Shown: in pieces, positions 1 through 6,872 of the stretch
Layout of the letters: each line of letters opens with the position of its first letter
Position numbering within the stretch: position 1 is the first letter of the stretch
NCBI RefSeq assembly: GCF_000802385.1
Contig: NZ_JTDN01000002.1
Coordinates: forward strand, 124,001-188,000
Reading direction: 5' to 3'
Origin: Croceibacterium mercuriale
GTDB lineage: Bacteria; Pseudomonadota; Alphaproteobacteria; Sphingomonadales; Sphingomonadaceae
DNA: 64,000 bases
Position numbers and translations under genes: made by a program
Notes under the pieces: model-generated
Database searches by the model: none
Told to the model about the DNA's origin: nothing
Seen by the model: only the letters and a program-made list of their open reading frames with translations

Positions 1-8
1 AAGCCGTA

Positions 9-680
9 TCAGGCGGCGGCGGTGGCCCGGGCCGCTTCCGTCGCCGCGTCCACCTCGTCCTGCCAGCCCCAGGCCAGCAGGCAGGGCGGCACGTTGCGCC
101 ACACGAAATGTGTCTCCACCCGCGGAAAATGCTGCGCGGTGAAGTCGCGCGCGGTGGTGCTGAACTGATAGGTCAGGAAGGCACCGCCCGGCCGCACCAC
201 ACGGTGCGTCGCCGCCGCGATCGCCGGCGCCACGCCCTCCGGCAGAGTGGAAAACGGCAGTCCAGACAGGACGAAATCGGCACCATCGTGGCCGATGCTG
301 GCCACATGCGCCTCCACATCAGCCGCAGAGCCGAGCACGGCATGGAAGCGGCTGTCACGATAGTTCTGGCGCAGATAGTCGATGAACAGCGGGTTGGTGT
401 CGATCACCAGCAGCTCGCCCCCACGCGGCAGGCGGTCAAGCACCGGCCCGCAGAAGGTCCCGACACCCGGCCCGTATTCGACGAACAGCTTGCACCGGTC
501 CCAGTCGACCGGCGACAGCATGCGGTTGATCGTCCACCGGCTGGACGGAATGATCGAGCCGACCATACGCGGATGTTCCAGGAAGCCGCGAAAGAACACC
601 CCCGCGGGTCCCAGCGCCTGCCCCATGCGCCGCACAAGCCTGGAGCGGTTACGCTCCCCGGCCAATTCACTGCCATTCAT
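9..680 (-). CDS. PmtA-like phospholipid N-methyltransferase (class I SAM methyltransferase)
   Basis: A 223-residue class I SAM-dependent methyltransferase. The layout resembles PmtA-type phospholipid N-methyltransferases, which methylate phosphatidylethanolamine at the inner membrane on the way to phosphatidylcholine. The N-terminal stretch FLEHPRMVGSIIPSS (about 33-47) matches the Pro/Val-Gly/Pro-Ser-Ser signature seen ahead of the SAM fold in that family. The SAM loop is EYGPGVG (69-75) and the next acidic strand is LLVIDTN (about 90-96). No transmembrane segment is visible. The gene stands alone, 143 bp downstream of the 2Fe-2S gene. A GGAAC-N16-CGTA sequence on the same strand (792-816) is one base off the EcfG promoter consensus and could drive it, but this is weak. 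The substrate is inferred from the family; a general rRNA-dimethylase-like methyltransferase is the alternative. Confidence 0.75.
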   Translation of the reverse strand: MNGSELAGERNRSRLVRRMGQALGPAGVFFRGFLEHPRMVGSIIPSSRWTINRMLSPVDWDRCKLFVEYGPGVGTFCGPVLDRLPRGGELLVIDTNPLFIDYLRQNYRDSRFHAVLGSAADVEAHVASIGHDGADFVLSGLPFSTLPEGVAPAIAAATHRVVRPGGAFLTYQFSTTARDFTAQHFPRVETHFVWRNVPPCLLAWGWQDEVDAATEAARATAAA

Positions 681-823
681 CGCGTGGGGGCCACTCCGTT
701 GGTTGGTCCGTATCGCCGCCGCCGACAGGCTGGCGGATCAGGCAAGGGGACTGGCAAATGTGTCTACCATTTGCAAGCGTGACGGTTCGGTTACGCAATC
801 GCGGATCATCCGTTCCCACCTTC

Positions 824-1366
824 TCAGTGCCTTGGCTGACTGAGGGCAGGCACGGCGCGGACCGCATCGGCCGGTTCGATGCCGGGCGGAGGGACACCCT
901 CCACCCGCTCTGCTCGCCGCCCGACACGGGCTGCCTGCTGCACGGCGGCGATCAGGCGCGGATAGACACCGCAGCGGCACAGATTGGGGATCGCCGTGCC
1001 GATCTCGGCCGGCGAAGGATCCGGATTGCGCGCCAGCAGCGCTGCGGCGGCGAGGGCAATGCCGGGGGTGCAGAAGCCACACTGGATCGCGCCCTGTGCC
1101 GCCAGCGCCTGTTGCACGGGATGGCTGCGGTCGTGTGACAGGCCCTCGATCGTGACGACCTCACGCCCCTCGGCATCGGCCAGGCTGACGAGGCAGGATC
1201 GAAGCGCGGCGCCATCCACCAGCACGGTGCACGCGCCACAATCGCCGACGCCGCAGCCATATTTGGTGCCCGTCAGGTTCGCCGCATCCCGCAATGCCCA
1301 TAGCAGCGGAGCAGCGGGATCCATGGCGAAGCGCAGCGGCCGGCCGTTGACGACAAGGTCGGTCAT
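824..1366 (-). CDS. 2Fe-2S subunit of a molybdenum hydroxylase (IorA/CoxS-like), orphan
   Basis: A 180-residue small subunit of the xanthine dehydrogenase/isoquinoline 1-oxidoreductase family. It carries two 2Fe-2S clusters that pass electrons from a molybdopterin subunit. All eight cluster cysteines are present: C38, C43, C46 and C58 in the plant-type ferredoxin domain, and C96, C99, C130 and C132 in the helical domain. I chose the ATG giving MTDLVVNG because the family starts there; the frame stays open 12 codons further upstream. The large molybdopterin subunit, normally the next gene, is absent on either side: phyR lies upstream and the methyltransferase downstream. The C-terminal tail after about residue 145 is longer than usual and Pro/Arg-rich. 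The protein looks intact, so its partner is probably encoded elsewhere. Confidence 0.85.
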   Translation of the reverse strand: MTDLVVNGRPLRFAMDPAAPLLWALRDAANLTGTKYGCGVGDCGACTVLVDGAALRSCLVSLADAEGREVVTIEGLSHDRSHPVQQALAAQGAIQCGFCTPGIALAAAALLARNPDPSPAEIGTAIPNLCRCGVYPRLIAAVQQAARVGRRAERVEGVPPPGIEPADAVRAVPALSQPRH

Positions 1367-1381
1367 GCACGCTGCCCTAGT

Positions 1382-1427
1382 GCCGGGCGACCATGATGAC
1401 AATTGCCACCATGGTCACGGGCCCGGC
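1382..1427 (-). repeat. Long inverted repeat between phyR and the 2Fe-2S gene
   Basis: GACCATG (1389-1395) pairs with CATGGTC (1410-1416). The flanking GCCGGGC (1382-1388) pairs with GCCCGGC (1421-1427), leaving a 4-nt bulge and a 14-nt loop. It starts 12 nt after the phyR stop and overlaps the leader of the 2Fe-2S gene. No U-tract follows it, so it is more likely an mRNA 3'-end or processing structure than a strong intrinsic terminator. Confidence 0.4.
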
Positions 1428-1438
1428 AAGCGGACGGA

Positions 1439-2230
1439 TCAGCCCAGCGGGCGAGCGGAGCCGAAGAACAGGGCCTGGCTGATCGCCGCGCGGACCGTAT
1501 CTTCGTGGAACGGCTTGGTGATGAGATAGGTCGGCTCGGTTCGGTCGCCGGTCAGCAGCCGTTCCGGATAGGCGGTGATGAAGATCACCGGTACGCTGAC
1601 GGATTGCAGGATATCGTCCACCGCATCTAGGCCGGAAGACCCGTCGGCCAGCTGGATGTCCGCGAGAACGAGGCCCGGCGTCTTTTCGGCAACGACTTCC
1701 TGCGCCTGTGTGCGGGTAGCGGCCGTGCCGCAGATGTCGTGACCCAGCGACCGGACCAGATCCTCCAGCTGCATGGAGATCAGCGGCTCGTCCTCGATGA
1801 TCAGGACGCTGGTGGTGGATTCGCGTTCGATCTCCTCGACCGCGTCGGCCACCAGGCGGCTCACATCATCAGCCGACACGCCCATGATCTCGGCCGCTTC
1901 GGCCGCGGAGAAATCCTCCACGGTGGTCAGCAGCAGCGCCTGCCGGTTGATCGGCGTGATCTTCTTAAGCTGATCTTGCGCGGCACGTTCATGCAGGCCG
2001 CCGGCGCTTTCCTCACCGATCTCCATGTAGGCGCTGGACCACACCTTGTTGAAGGCGGCGTAGAGCGGCACGCGGCCGCCGGACAGGGACTGCGCCAGAT
2101 CCTCGTCGGCCAGCGCGGCCTCCAGCGTGGCCTGGACAAAGGCGTCGCCGGTGCTCTGCGACCCCGTCAGGGCACGCGCATAACGGCGTAGAAACGGTAG
2201 ATGAGCAGCTACTTCAGCCCCGATGGACAT
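1439..2230 (-). CDS. phyR: General stress response regulator PhyR (sigma-like domain plus receiver)
   Basis: PhyR of 263 residues, the anti-anti-sigma switch of the alphaproteobacterial general stress response. Residues 1 to about 135 form the EcfG-like sigma domain (region 2- and 4-like helices, e.g. INRQALLLTTVEDFSAAEAA). Residues 140-258 form a CheY-like receiver with acidic residues E146/D147, phosphoacceptor D191 (VLADIQLADG), T219 and K239. When phosphorylated the sigma-like domain captures the anti-sigma factor NepR and frees EcfG. NepR and EcfG, often adjacent, are not encoded in this window. A perfect EcfG-type promoter (2265-2289) lies just upstream, giving positive autoregulation. 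A single-domain response regulator lies upstream on the same strand, and a candidate sRNA lies between them on the opposite strand. Confidence 0.95.
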   Translation of the reverse strand: MSIGAEVAAHLPFLRRYARALTGSQSTGDAFVQATLEAALADEDLAQSLSGGRVPLYAAFNKVWSSAYMEIGEESAGGLHERAAQDQLKKITPINRQALLLTTVEDFSAAEAAEIMGVSADDVSRLVADAVEEIERESTTSVLIIEDEPLISMQLEDLVRSLGHDICGTAATRTQAQEVVAEKTPGLVLADIQLADGSSGLDAVDDILQSVSVPVIFITAYPERLLTGDRTEPTYLITKPFHEDTVRAAISQALFFGSARPLG

Positions 2231-2264
2231 TCAAACCCCTTCCCGATGAAACTCGTCGGTGAAC

Positions 2265-2289
2265 AACGACAAGGCTGTGGCATTGTTCC
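2265..2289 (-). promoter_or_regulatory. EcfG-type promoter of phyR
   Basis: On the minus strand GGAAC (2289-2285) is followed after exactly 16 nt by CGTT (2268-2265), the consensus for alphaproteobacterial EcfG sigma factors. Transcription would start near 2257, leaving a leader of about 27 nt before the phyR ATG. Sigma assignment is by motif only. Confidence 0.75.
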
Positions 2290-2367
2290 ATCCGCCTGCG
2301 CAAGCCACCGGAGAACCCGCCTTGATCAAAGCCCGGGCAAACCGGCGAAAAAATCTGCCAGCAGGCC

Positions 2368-2392
2368 GGAACCTCTGTCTTTACCGCTCATT
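2368..2392 (+). promoter_or_regulatory. EcfG-like promoter of the candidate sRNA
   Basis: GGAAC (2368-2372), a 16-nt spacer, then CATT (2389-2392). This is one base off the GGAAC-N16-CGTT consensus seen upstream of phyR on the other strand. The predicted start is about 2400, exactly where the first stem of the sRNA-like element begins. Confidence 0.45.
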
Positions 2393-2399
2393 ATCGCCT

Positions 2400-2488
2400 T
2401 GTCACCGCCGAGACCCCCCCTCCCGTCCAAGCGGCAGGTGACACGATCCCGAGGGCCCCCGCTCCTGAACAGAGCGGGGGCCTTTTTT
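2400..2488 (+). ncRNA. Candidate stress-linked small RNA (C-rich loop plus intrinsic terminator)
   Basis: A roughly 89-nt element on the strand opposite to both flanking genes. The first hairpin pairs GTCACCGCCG (2401-2410) with CGGC-A-GGTGAC (2432-2442), 10 bp with one bulged A. Its 21-nt loop contains seven C, a T and three C (2414-2424), a sequence able to pair with Shine-Dalgarno purines. A short linker leads to a perfect 11-bp terminator stem and six T. An EcfG-like promoter is positioned so that transcription would begin at the first stem. No convincing ORF lies inside. The architecture recalls C-loop sRNAs such as Caulobacter GsrN, which is controlled by the general stress sigma factor, but no sequence homology is claimed. 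Confidence 0.5.
2454..2488 (+). terminator. Rho-independent terminator, plus strand
   Basis: GGCCCCCGCTC (2454-2464), a 7-nt loop, GAGCGGGGGCC (2472-2482), then TTTTTT (2483-2488). The T-run is only on the plus strand, while both neighbouring genes are on the minus strand, so it must serve a separate plus-strand transcript. Confidence 0.85.
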
Positions 2489-2535
2489 CGTAGGGTGATC
2501 GCAGGAGCGGAGGCACAACACTCCTCGACGCGAGT

Positions 2536-2967
2536 TCAGCCGATTGCGTCCCGCAGCCGTGCGAAGAAGCCGCGCGGACGCCCGCTGGCCAGCGCCCGGG
2601 CGAGTTCGAGCGGGTCGTACGGCTTTTCGAACACCAGTCCCATCTCAGCAATGGCCGGCGGGATCAGTTCCGGCGATCCGGTGGAGAAGGCAATCGTCGG
2701 CCGCCGCGGACCGAGCTGGTCCACCAGCTCCGCCAGTGCCCACCCATCGTTGCGGTCTGCAAGATGCACATCCAGCACCAGGCAATCGGCCTCCGCCTCC
2801 TCCAGCGCCAGCATGGTGCAGGCGATGCTGGGGCAGATCACCACTTCGGTGGCGCCCACCGTCAGCAGGGCGTCCTCTATGGCAAGGGCCAGCACCGCAT
2901 CATCCTCCACCACCAGCACGCGGCCCAAAGGGCGATTGGCATCGGCAGGGGTGTTCTGGCGGATCAT
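2536..2967 (-). CDS. Single-domain response regulator, FATGUY-like (SdrG-type candidate)
   Basis: A 143-residue stand-alone CheY-like receiver with no output domain. Acidic residues E21/D22/D23, phosphoacceptor D66 (LDVHLAD), T96 and K115 (FEKPYD) are all present. The segment AFSTGS (93-98) resembles the FATGUY motif of the alphaproteobacterial single-domain regulators that feed phosphate or signal into the PhyR pathway, such as Sphingomonas SdrG; the second position is Ser instead of Ala. It lies directly upstream of phyR on the same strand and has its own candidate EcfG promoter (3018-3042). A role in the general stress response is inferred from motif, location and promoter. A generic CheY-like protein is the alternative. 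Confidence 0.8.
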   Translation of the reverse strand: MIRQNTPADANRPLGRVLVVEDDAVLALAIEDALLTVGATEVVICPSIACTMLALEEAEADCLVLDVHLADRNDGWALAELVDQLGPRRPTIAFSTGSPELIPPAIAEMGLVFEKPYDPLELARALASGRPRGFFARLRDAIG

Positions 2968-3017
2968 GGCGGTCCAGCAAGCAAGAGGGGCGGGGCCATG
3001 GCGGCCCCTGCCATTTG

Positions 3018-3042
3018 AACCCGCCCTGCCCCACTGCGTTCC
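3018..3042 (-). promoter_or_regulatory. EcfG-type promoter of the single-domain response regulator
   Basis: On the minus strand GGAAC (3042-3038) is followed after 16 nt by GGTT (3021-3018). This matches the EcfG consensus except for the least conserved first base of the -10 element. The predicted leader is about 40 nt. Confidence 0.55.
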
Positions 3043-3060
3043 GCGCCGCCGGCGCCAGGG

Positions 3061-4209
3061 TCAGAGCGTCTTCTGGTAGACGCGGTATTCGCGATTGACC
3101 TTGCCGCCGATCGCATCGGCAATGGCGATCATGCCGCCATTGTCATCCAGCACCCAGCCGATCTCGCCACGGCTGGCGCCATGTTCGCCCACGGCCACGC
3201 GGCGAATATACTCGATCATCATGAAAGCGATCTGGCTAGCCATGCGGCTGTTCTGCAGCCGCTTGCGCACGCCCATCAGCGGGACGCGGAAGGTGCGGAC
3301 CTGGGGCTTGCGCAGCCACCACAGCAGCTTTGCCCAGTTGAACGGGAACAGCCGCCCCTTCATGCCGATCAGCTGTTCGTTGAGATCGGGCCAGGCAAGC
3401 ATGAAGGCGACCGGCTCGCCATCCACTTCGGCGATCATGTTGGTGCGTTCCAGCGTGATCGGCTTCAGCTTCTTGGCGCCGTAAGCCTTTTCGGCATCGG
3501 TGAACGGCACGAACCCCCAGTTTCCGGACCAGGCATCGTTCAGGATGTCGATCGCAATCTCTGCGTCACGCGCGAAGTTCTTCGGGTCCACCGTGCGCAG
3601 CGTGATCCGGCTGCTGCGCTCGCCCGAGGCCACAATCCGGTCGATCAACGGGGGAAGCCCCTTGTCGATCGGCAGGTCGTAGGTGAGCAGCGACTTGGCC
3701 GCTTCGTATCCGGCGCCTTCGATCCAGCCCTGATGCTCGGCCGGATGGTGCCCCATCATCATCGTGGGTGGATGATCGTGGCCGCGCACCAGCAGGCCGG
3801 GCTCTTCCCAGATAGACAGGCTGATCGGGGCAAGCACGCGGGTCATACCCTGGATACGCAGCCATTCCTCGGCCGTGGCGATCAGGCTGCGGGCGATGCC
3901 TTCGTCCTCAGCCTCCAGCAGGCCCCAGTTGCCGGTGCCTGGCCCAAGGCCCTGCTCGACAGGCTGCGCCAGCGCCTGCTCGTCGATGTGGGCAGAGATG
4001 CGCCCGACCACCTGACGGCCTCGCCGCGCCAGGAACAGCTGCATCCGCGCATGTTCATGGAACGGATTGCGGCCGGGAGTCAGCAGTTCCACCATGTCGC
4101 TGCGCAGCGGTGGCACCCAGTTGGGGTCACCGGCGTTCAGGCGATATGCCAGCTCAATGAACAGGCCAAGTTCCCGTCGGCCTGCGACCGGCGCAATCGT
4201 CACTTCCAT
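3061..4209 (-). CDS. GNAT-fold acyltransferase-like protein, possible ceramide synthase
   Basis: A 382-residue protein of the long GNAT-like family found in alphaproteobacteria. Signature segments are PNWVPPLR (29-36), NPFHEHA (48-54) and the acyl-CoA-binding strand VVGRISAHID (67-76). It is far longer than simple N-acetyltransferases (about 150-180 residues), which suggests a duplicated or extended GNAT fold. The family's size and class match what is reported for the bacterial ceramide synthase of Caulobacter, but I cannot confirm orthology. It lies 33 bp downstream of a membrane lipid hydroxylase on the same strand, so the two are probably co-transcribed and act on the same lipid. Function beyond acyl transfer is inference. 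Confidence 0.6.
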   Translation of the reverse strand: MEVTIAPVAGRRELGLFIELAYRLNAGDPNWVPPLRSDMVELLTPGRNPFHEHARMQLFLARRGRQVVGRISAHIDEQALAQPVEQGLGPGTGNWGLLEAEDEGIARSLIATAEEWLRIQGMTRVLAPISLSIWEEPGLLVRGHDHPPTMMMGHHPAEHQGWIEGAGYEAAKSLLTYDLPIDKGLPPLIDRIVASGERSSRITLRTVDPKNFARDAEIAIDILNDAWSGNWGFVPFTDAEKAYGAKKLKPITLERTNMIAEVDGEPVAFMLAWPDLNEQLIGMKGRLFPFNWAKLLWWLRKPQVRTFRVPLMGVRKRLQNSRMASQIAFMMIEYIRRVAVGEHGASRGEIGWVLDDNGGMIAIADAIGGKVNREYRVYQKTL

Positions 4210-4242
4210 CGGCCTGCCCCCCTTGCTGGACCGCTGACAGAT

Positions 4243-5097
4243 TCAGGCCGAAGCCTGCTGCCCGTTCTCTGCCCCGTCAGCCTGCTTCGCCGGATCGAAG
4301 CCTTCCTTGCCCATCACGCGGCGACGCGGATGGCCGCTGGCGATACCGCCGGACAGGTCCTTCACGTAGGGCCACTGTTCCGCGATCGTCTCGTCATAGC
4401 CGAGGTTGAACACGGTCGCCGACCGCTTGGGCCGGTCCTTCTTCTCGTAATAGGTGCCCAGCAGCCGATCCCAACCATAGTTCGTGATGCCGAAATTGCC
4501 GGTCTCGTCGAAATAATGGTGCTCGTTATGGCGCTGCTTCATGTGCTGCACCCACTTCCACTTCGGCTTGAACGCCAGATGCTGGATGCAGTGCATGAAC
4601 TCGTAATAGCAGGTGGTCAGCAGACCAGCGCACAGCGCCGCCATCGCCCCGCCAAAGCCGCCGATCAGCCAGCCGACCGGCAAGGTCGCGATCGCGATGG
4701 TCGGCAGCGTGGTATGCAGCGCACCGAACAGCACGGACAGGTTGTTGGGGTCCTGATGGTGGTCGTAATGGATGCGCTTCCACGTCGGGGCCAGCCACTT
4801 GTGCCGCCACATCCACTTACCGTGAAGCACATATTGGTGCAGCAGGTGCCAGACGAGCGGGTACACCGCCACACCGGCGGCAAAGGCGATGACCGTCGGC
4901 AGCGCCGCTGCCGGGCGCCACACGAAGGCTGCCACACACAGCGCGGCCAGCGCCAGATAGGCGATGATCGTGTAATGCTGGAAGTAGGCGTGCACCAGGC
5001 CCCGCAGGTCCATCCTGTCGAGGTAGTGGCTCCGCTTCCAGAACGGCAGATCGGACTGGTCCGCCTTCGCGGTGGCGTTGTGCGACACTGAAGTCAT
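4243..5097 (-). CDS. Membrane fatty acid hydroxylase (sterol desaturase superfamily)
   Basis: A 284-residue integral membrane di-iron hydroxylase. The histidine clusters that hold the two irons are all present: HLLHQYVLH (84-92), HYDHH (110-114), HCIQH (169-173) and HNEHH (190-194). Hydrophobic segments lie near 42-60, 66-84, 125-148 and 150-166. The spacing is like Scs7-type fatty acid/ceramide 2-hydroxylases, without their cytochrome b5 domain. Sphingomonads carry 2-hydroxymyristate on their glycosphingolipids, and with the downstream acyltransferase-like gene this enzyme is a candidate for that hydroxylation. Carotenoid or sterol hydroxylation cannot be excluded. The start ATG is 5097; no strong ribosome binding site was noted. 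Confidence 0.8.
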   Translation of the reverse strand: MTSVSHNATAKADQSDLPFWKRSHYLDRMDLRGLVHAYFQHYTIIAYLALAALCVAAFVWRPAAALPTVIAFAAGVAVYPLVWHLLHQYVLHGKWMWRHKWLAPTWKRIHYDHHQDPNNLSVLFGALHTTLPTIAIATLPVGWLIGGFGGAMAALCAGLLTTCYYEFMHCIQHLAFKPKWKWVQHMKQRHNEHHYFDETGNFGITNYGWDRLLGTYYEKKDRPKRSATVFNLGYDETIAEQWPYVKDLSGGIASGHPRRRVMGKEGFDPAKQADGAENGQQASA

Positions 5098-5263
5098 CCT
5101 GTACCTGTTTGCGCGGGTCCCGCACTACGGGGCGCTCGGGGCAGCAGATGCGCCTCCGCACGCCCGCTTGCAAGGGACGGGCATTCTGTAGCCTTCGACA
5201 CCTGAACGGGTCGTGACACATGGGTTACACTTGAAGGCACCCCATGCCAGAACCTGGCACTGA

Positions 5264-5303
5264 ACGCAAAACGCGCCGCCGGCCCGAAAGCCGCGCGGCG
5301 CGT
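5264..5303 (-). terminator. Rho-independent terminator of the repeat lipoprotein gene
   Basis: Read on the minus strand, ACGCGCCGC and GCGGCGCGT form a long GC stem with an inner GGC/GCC-type pairing and a short loop, followed by TTTTGCGTT. It lies about 80 bp past the stop of the lipoprotein gene. The rest of 5098-5380 contains only a short palindrome (TCACGTGA, 5319-5326) and no gene. Confidence 0.7.
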
Positions 5304-5380
5304 GTTGTCGCAATCACGTCACGTGATCACAACCGCATGTCCGCCGTCGTCCGCAAAGCAGACGACGCCGAACAATCCGA

Positions 5381-5611
5381 TTACATCGAGGTCGAGGTCT
5401 CGGTGGTCACGGTGGTGTCGGTCATCGCCGTGTCGGTCATCATGGCCGTGTCGGTCATCATCGCGGTGTCGGTCATCATCGCGGTGTCGGTCATCATGGG
5501 CTCGGTCACGGTGGTCTCTTCGACAACCGTGGTGTCCTCGGCCGGCTCTTCAGCGCAAGCGGACAGGGCGATCAGGGCGGCGGCCGAAGCGGCCAGTGCA
5601 ATCATCTTCAT
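5381..5611 (-). CDS. Small lipoprotein with MMTDTA hexapeptide repeats
   Basis: A 76-residue predicted lipoprotein of unknown function. The chosen start gives MKMIALAA, then a hydrophobic stretch and a lipobox LSAC, so the mature protein would begin at a lipidated Cys near residue 19. The rest is acidic and Thr-rich: AEEPAEDTTVVEETTVTEP, then four copies of MMTDTA, then TDTTVTTETS. With no hydrophobic core or Lys/Arg it is likely disordered in the periplasm. The frame is open 42 codons further upstream, but that part does not resemble protein and lacks the lipoprotein signal. The gene is monocistronic with its own terminator. Copy number of the repeat may vary between strains. Confidence 0.75.
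   Translation of the reverse strand: MKMIALAASAAALIALSACAEEPAEDTTVVEETTVTEPMMTDTAMMTDTAMMTDTAMMTDTAMTDTTVTTETSTSM
5415..5501 (-). repeat. Tandem 18-bp repeats inside the lipoprotein gene
   Basis: Four 18-bp units (5430-5447, 5448-5465, 5466-5483, 5484-5501) and one 15-bp unit (5415-5429) share the plus-strand core gtgtcggtcatc. In frame, each 18-bp unit adds six residues, so unit gain or loss would not shift the frame. Confidence 0.9.
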
Positions 5612-5753
5612 AAACCAGACTCCTATGGTGGGCCCGGTCAGACCGATGCCCCAAGAGAAACTCGCAGCGGCGCGAGCAACCCCCAAATAATGGCAGGAAT
5701 GTGGCGGTGCAAGCGGGATTATGGCAGCCTGCCGCAATCTTGGCCGGCGTGCC

Positions 5754-6872
5754 CTACTCCTCGGTCCGGATCAGGACGGTTTCGCCGATCAGGGCGAACA
5801 GCACGAAGGGTGCCCAGGCGGCCAGCAATGGCGGATAACCGCCGAAACTGCCCATGGCGAGCGCCGCATTGTCGACCACGAAATAGGCGAAGCCCAGTGC
5901 CATGCCGATGATCGCCCGCACGAACAGGCCACCCGATCGTGCAAGGCCGAACCCCGCCACCGCACCCAGCAACGGCATCAGCAAGGCGGCGAGCGGCCCG
6001 GAAATCTTGTGCCACCAGCGTCCGCGCAGCTCGGACGTGTCACGTCCGGCGGCATCCAGCGCGGCGATGGAGCGCGACAATTGCCCCAGCGGCTCCGCAT
6101 CCGGGTTGACGGCGCGAATGTCCAGCCGATCGGGCGTGAGCCCCGGCGCCACCACCATTGCGGCAGGCGCGGGCGCACCGGTCGCATTGTCGACCTCGAA
6201 CACCTGAGGTCGCGTCAGGAGCCATCCCTTGCCGGTATAGCGGGCGCTGTCCGCCAGGATGCGCCGCCGGATCATCAGGCTGTCATCCCGCTCGTAGAAG
6301 GTGATTCCCTGCATCACCGTGGCGGCACCGCGCCCGGAAACGGTAGTGGCCAGCAGCACGTCTGGCCCGTCGTTCAAATAGACGTTGGCCCTGACCGTCG
6401 GGTCGTCGGGCACCGGGCCAAAATCGACCGCTTCCCACACCGCCAGCTGCGCCGTGGCGCGGGTCACCACCAGTTCGTTGAACAGGAACGATGCCAGCGA
6501 GATCAGCCCGGCCGCCAGCAGCAGGGGCGCCAGGATCTGGTGCGCGGACATGCCGGCGGCCTTCATCGCGGTCACTTCGCTGTTCTGGTTCAGCGCCAGC
6601 AGGGTGATGATCGTGGCGAGCAAGGCGGAATAGGGCAGGAACTGTGCCACCAGCTGCGGCAGGCGCAGGCCGACGTAGCGCCACAGGTCGCTTTGCGTAT
6701 TGCCGGGCGCAGACAGGATCTTGCCGCTGGTGCCCAGCAGGTCCAGCATCATCAGCACCAGCACCAGCATGGCCAGCACCGCCACGATGCGGCTGACGAA
6801 GGTCTTCGCCAGATACCACGTGATTCGGCGGGAAGGCAGGAAGTCAAACAGCACGCGGCGCCCCGCTTCCAT
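5754..6872 (-). CDS. lptG: LPS export ABC permease LptG
   Basis: A 372-residue YjgP/YjgQ-family permease. With LptF and the ATPase LptB2 it extracts lipopolysaccharide from the inner membrane and passes it to the periplasmic LptC-A bridge. A short cytoplasmic N-terminus (RRITWYLAKTF) leads to an N-terminal membrane segment rich in Val/Leu/Met. A large periplasmic beta-jellyroll region lies in the middle, and three hydrophobic segments sit near the C-terminus. The ATG lies inside lptF (29-nt overlap), showing translational coupling. The sequence looks complete. Confidence 0.93.
   Translation of the reverse strand: MEAGRRVLFDFLPSRRITWYLAKTFVSRIVAVLAMLVLVLMMLDLLGTSGKILSAPGNTQSDLWRYVGLRLPQLVAQFLPYSALLATIITLLALNQNSEVTAMKAAGMSAHQILAPLLLAAGLISLASFLFNELVVTRATAQLAVWEAVDFGPVPDDPTVRANVYLNDGPDVLLATTVSGRGAATVMQGITFYERDDSLMIRRRILADSARYTGKGWLLTRPQVFEVDNATGAPAPAAMVVAPGLTPDRLDIRAVNPDAEPLGQLSRSIAALDAAGRDTSELRGRWWHKISGPLAALLMPLLGAVAGFGLARSGGLFVRAIIGMALGFAYFVVDNAALAMGSFGGYPPLLAAWAPFVLFALIGETVLIRTEE

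Noticed and set aside
2259-2441. A 60-codon plus-strand frame considered as NepR, the usual neighbour of phyR.
   Set aside because: Its sequence lacks the NepR helices and leucine pattern and is broken by the sRNA stem region. nepR and ecfG are not in this window.
5319-5326. TCACGTGA palindrome as an operator.
   Set aside because: Only 8 bp, downstream of a stop codon and not near a promoter; likely by chance.
5415-5501. Short regular repeats considered as a CRISPR array.
   Set aside because: Units are contiguous with no spacers, in frame, and inside a lipoprotein gene.
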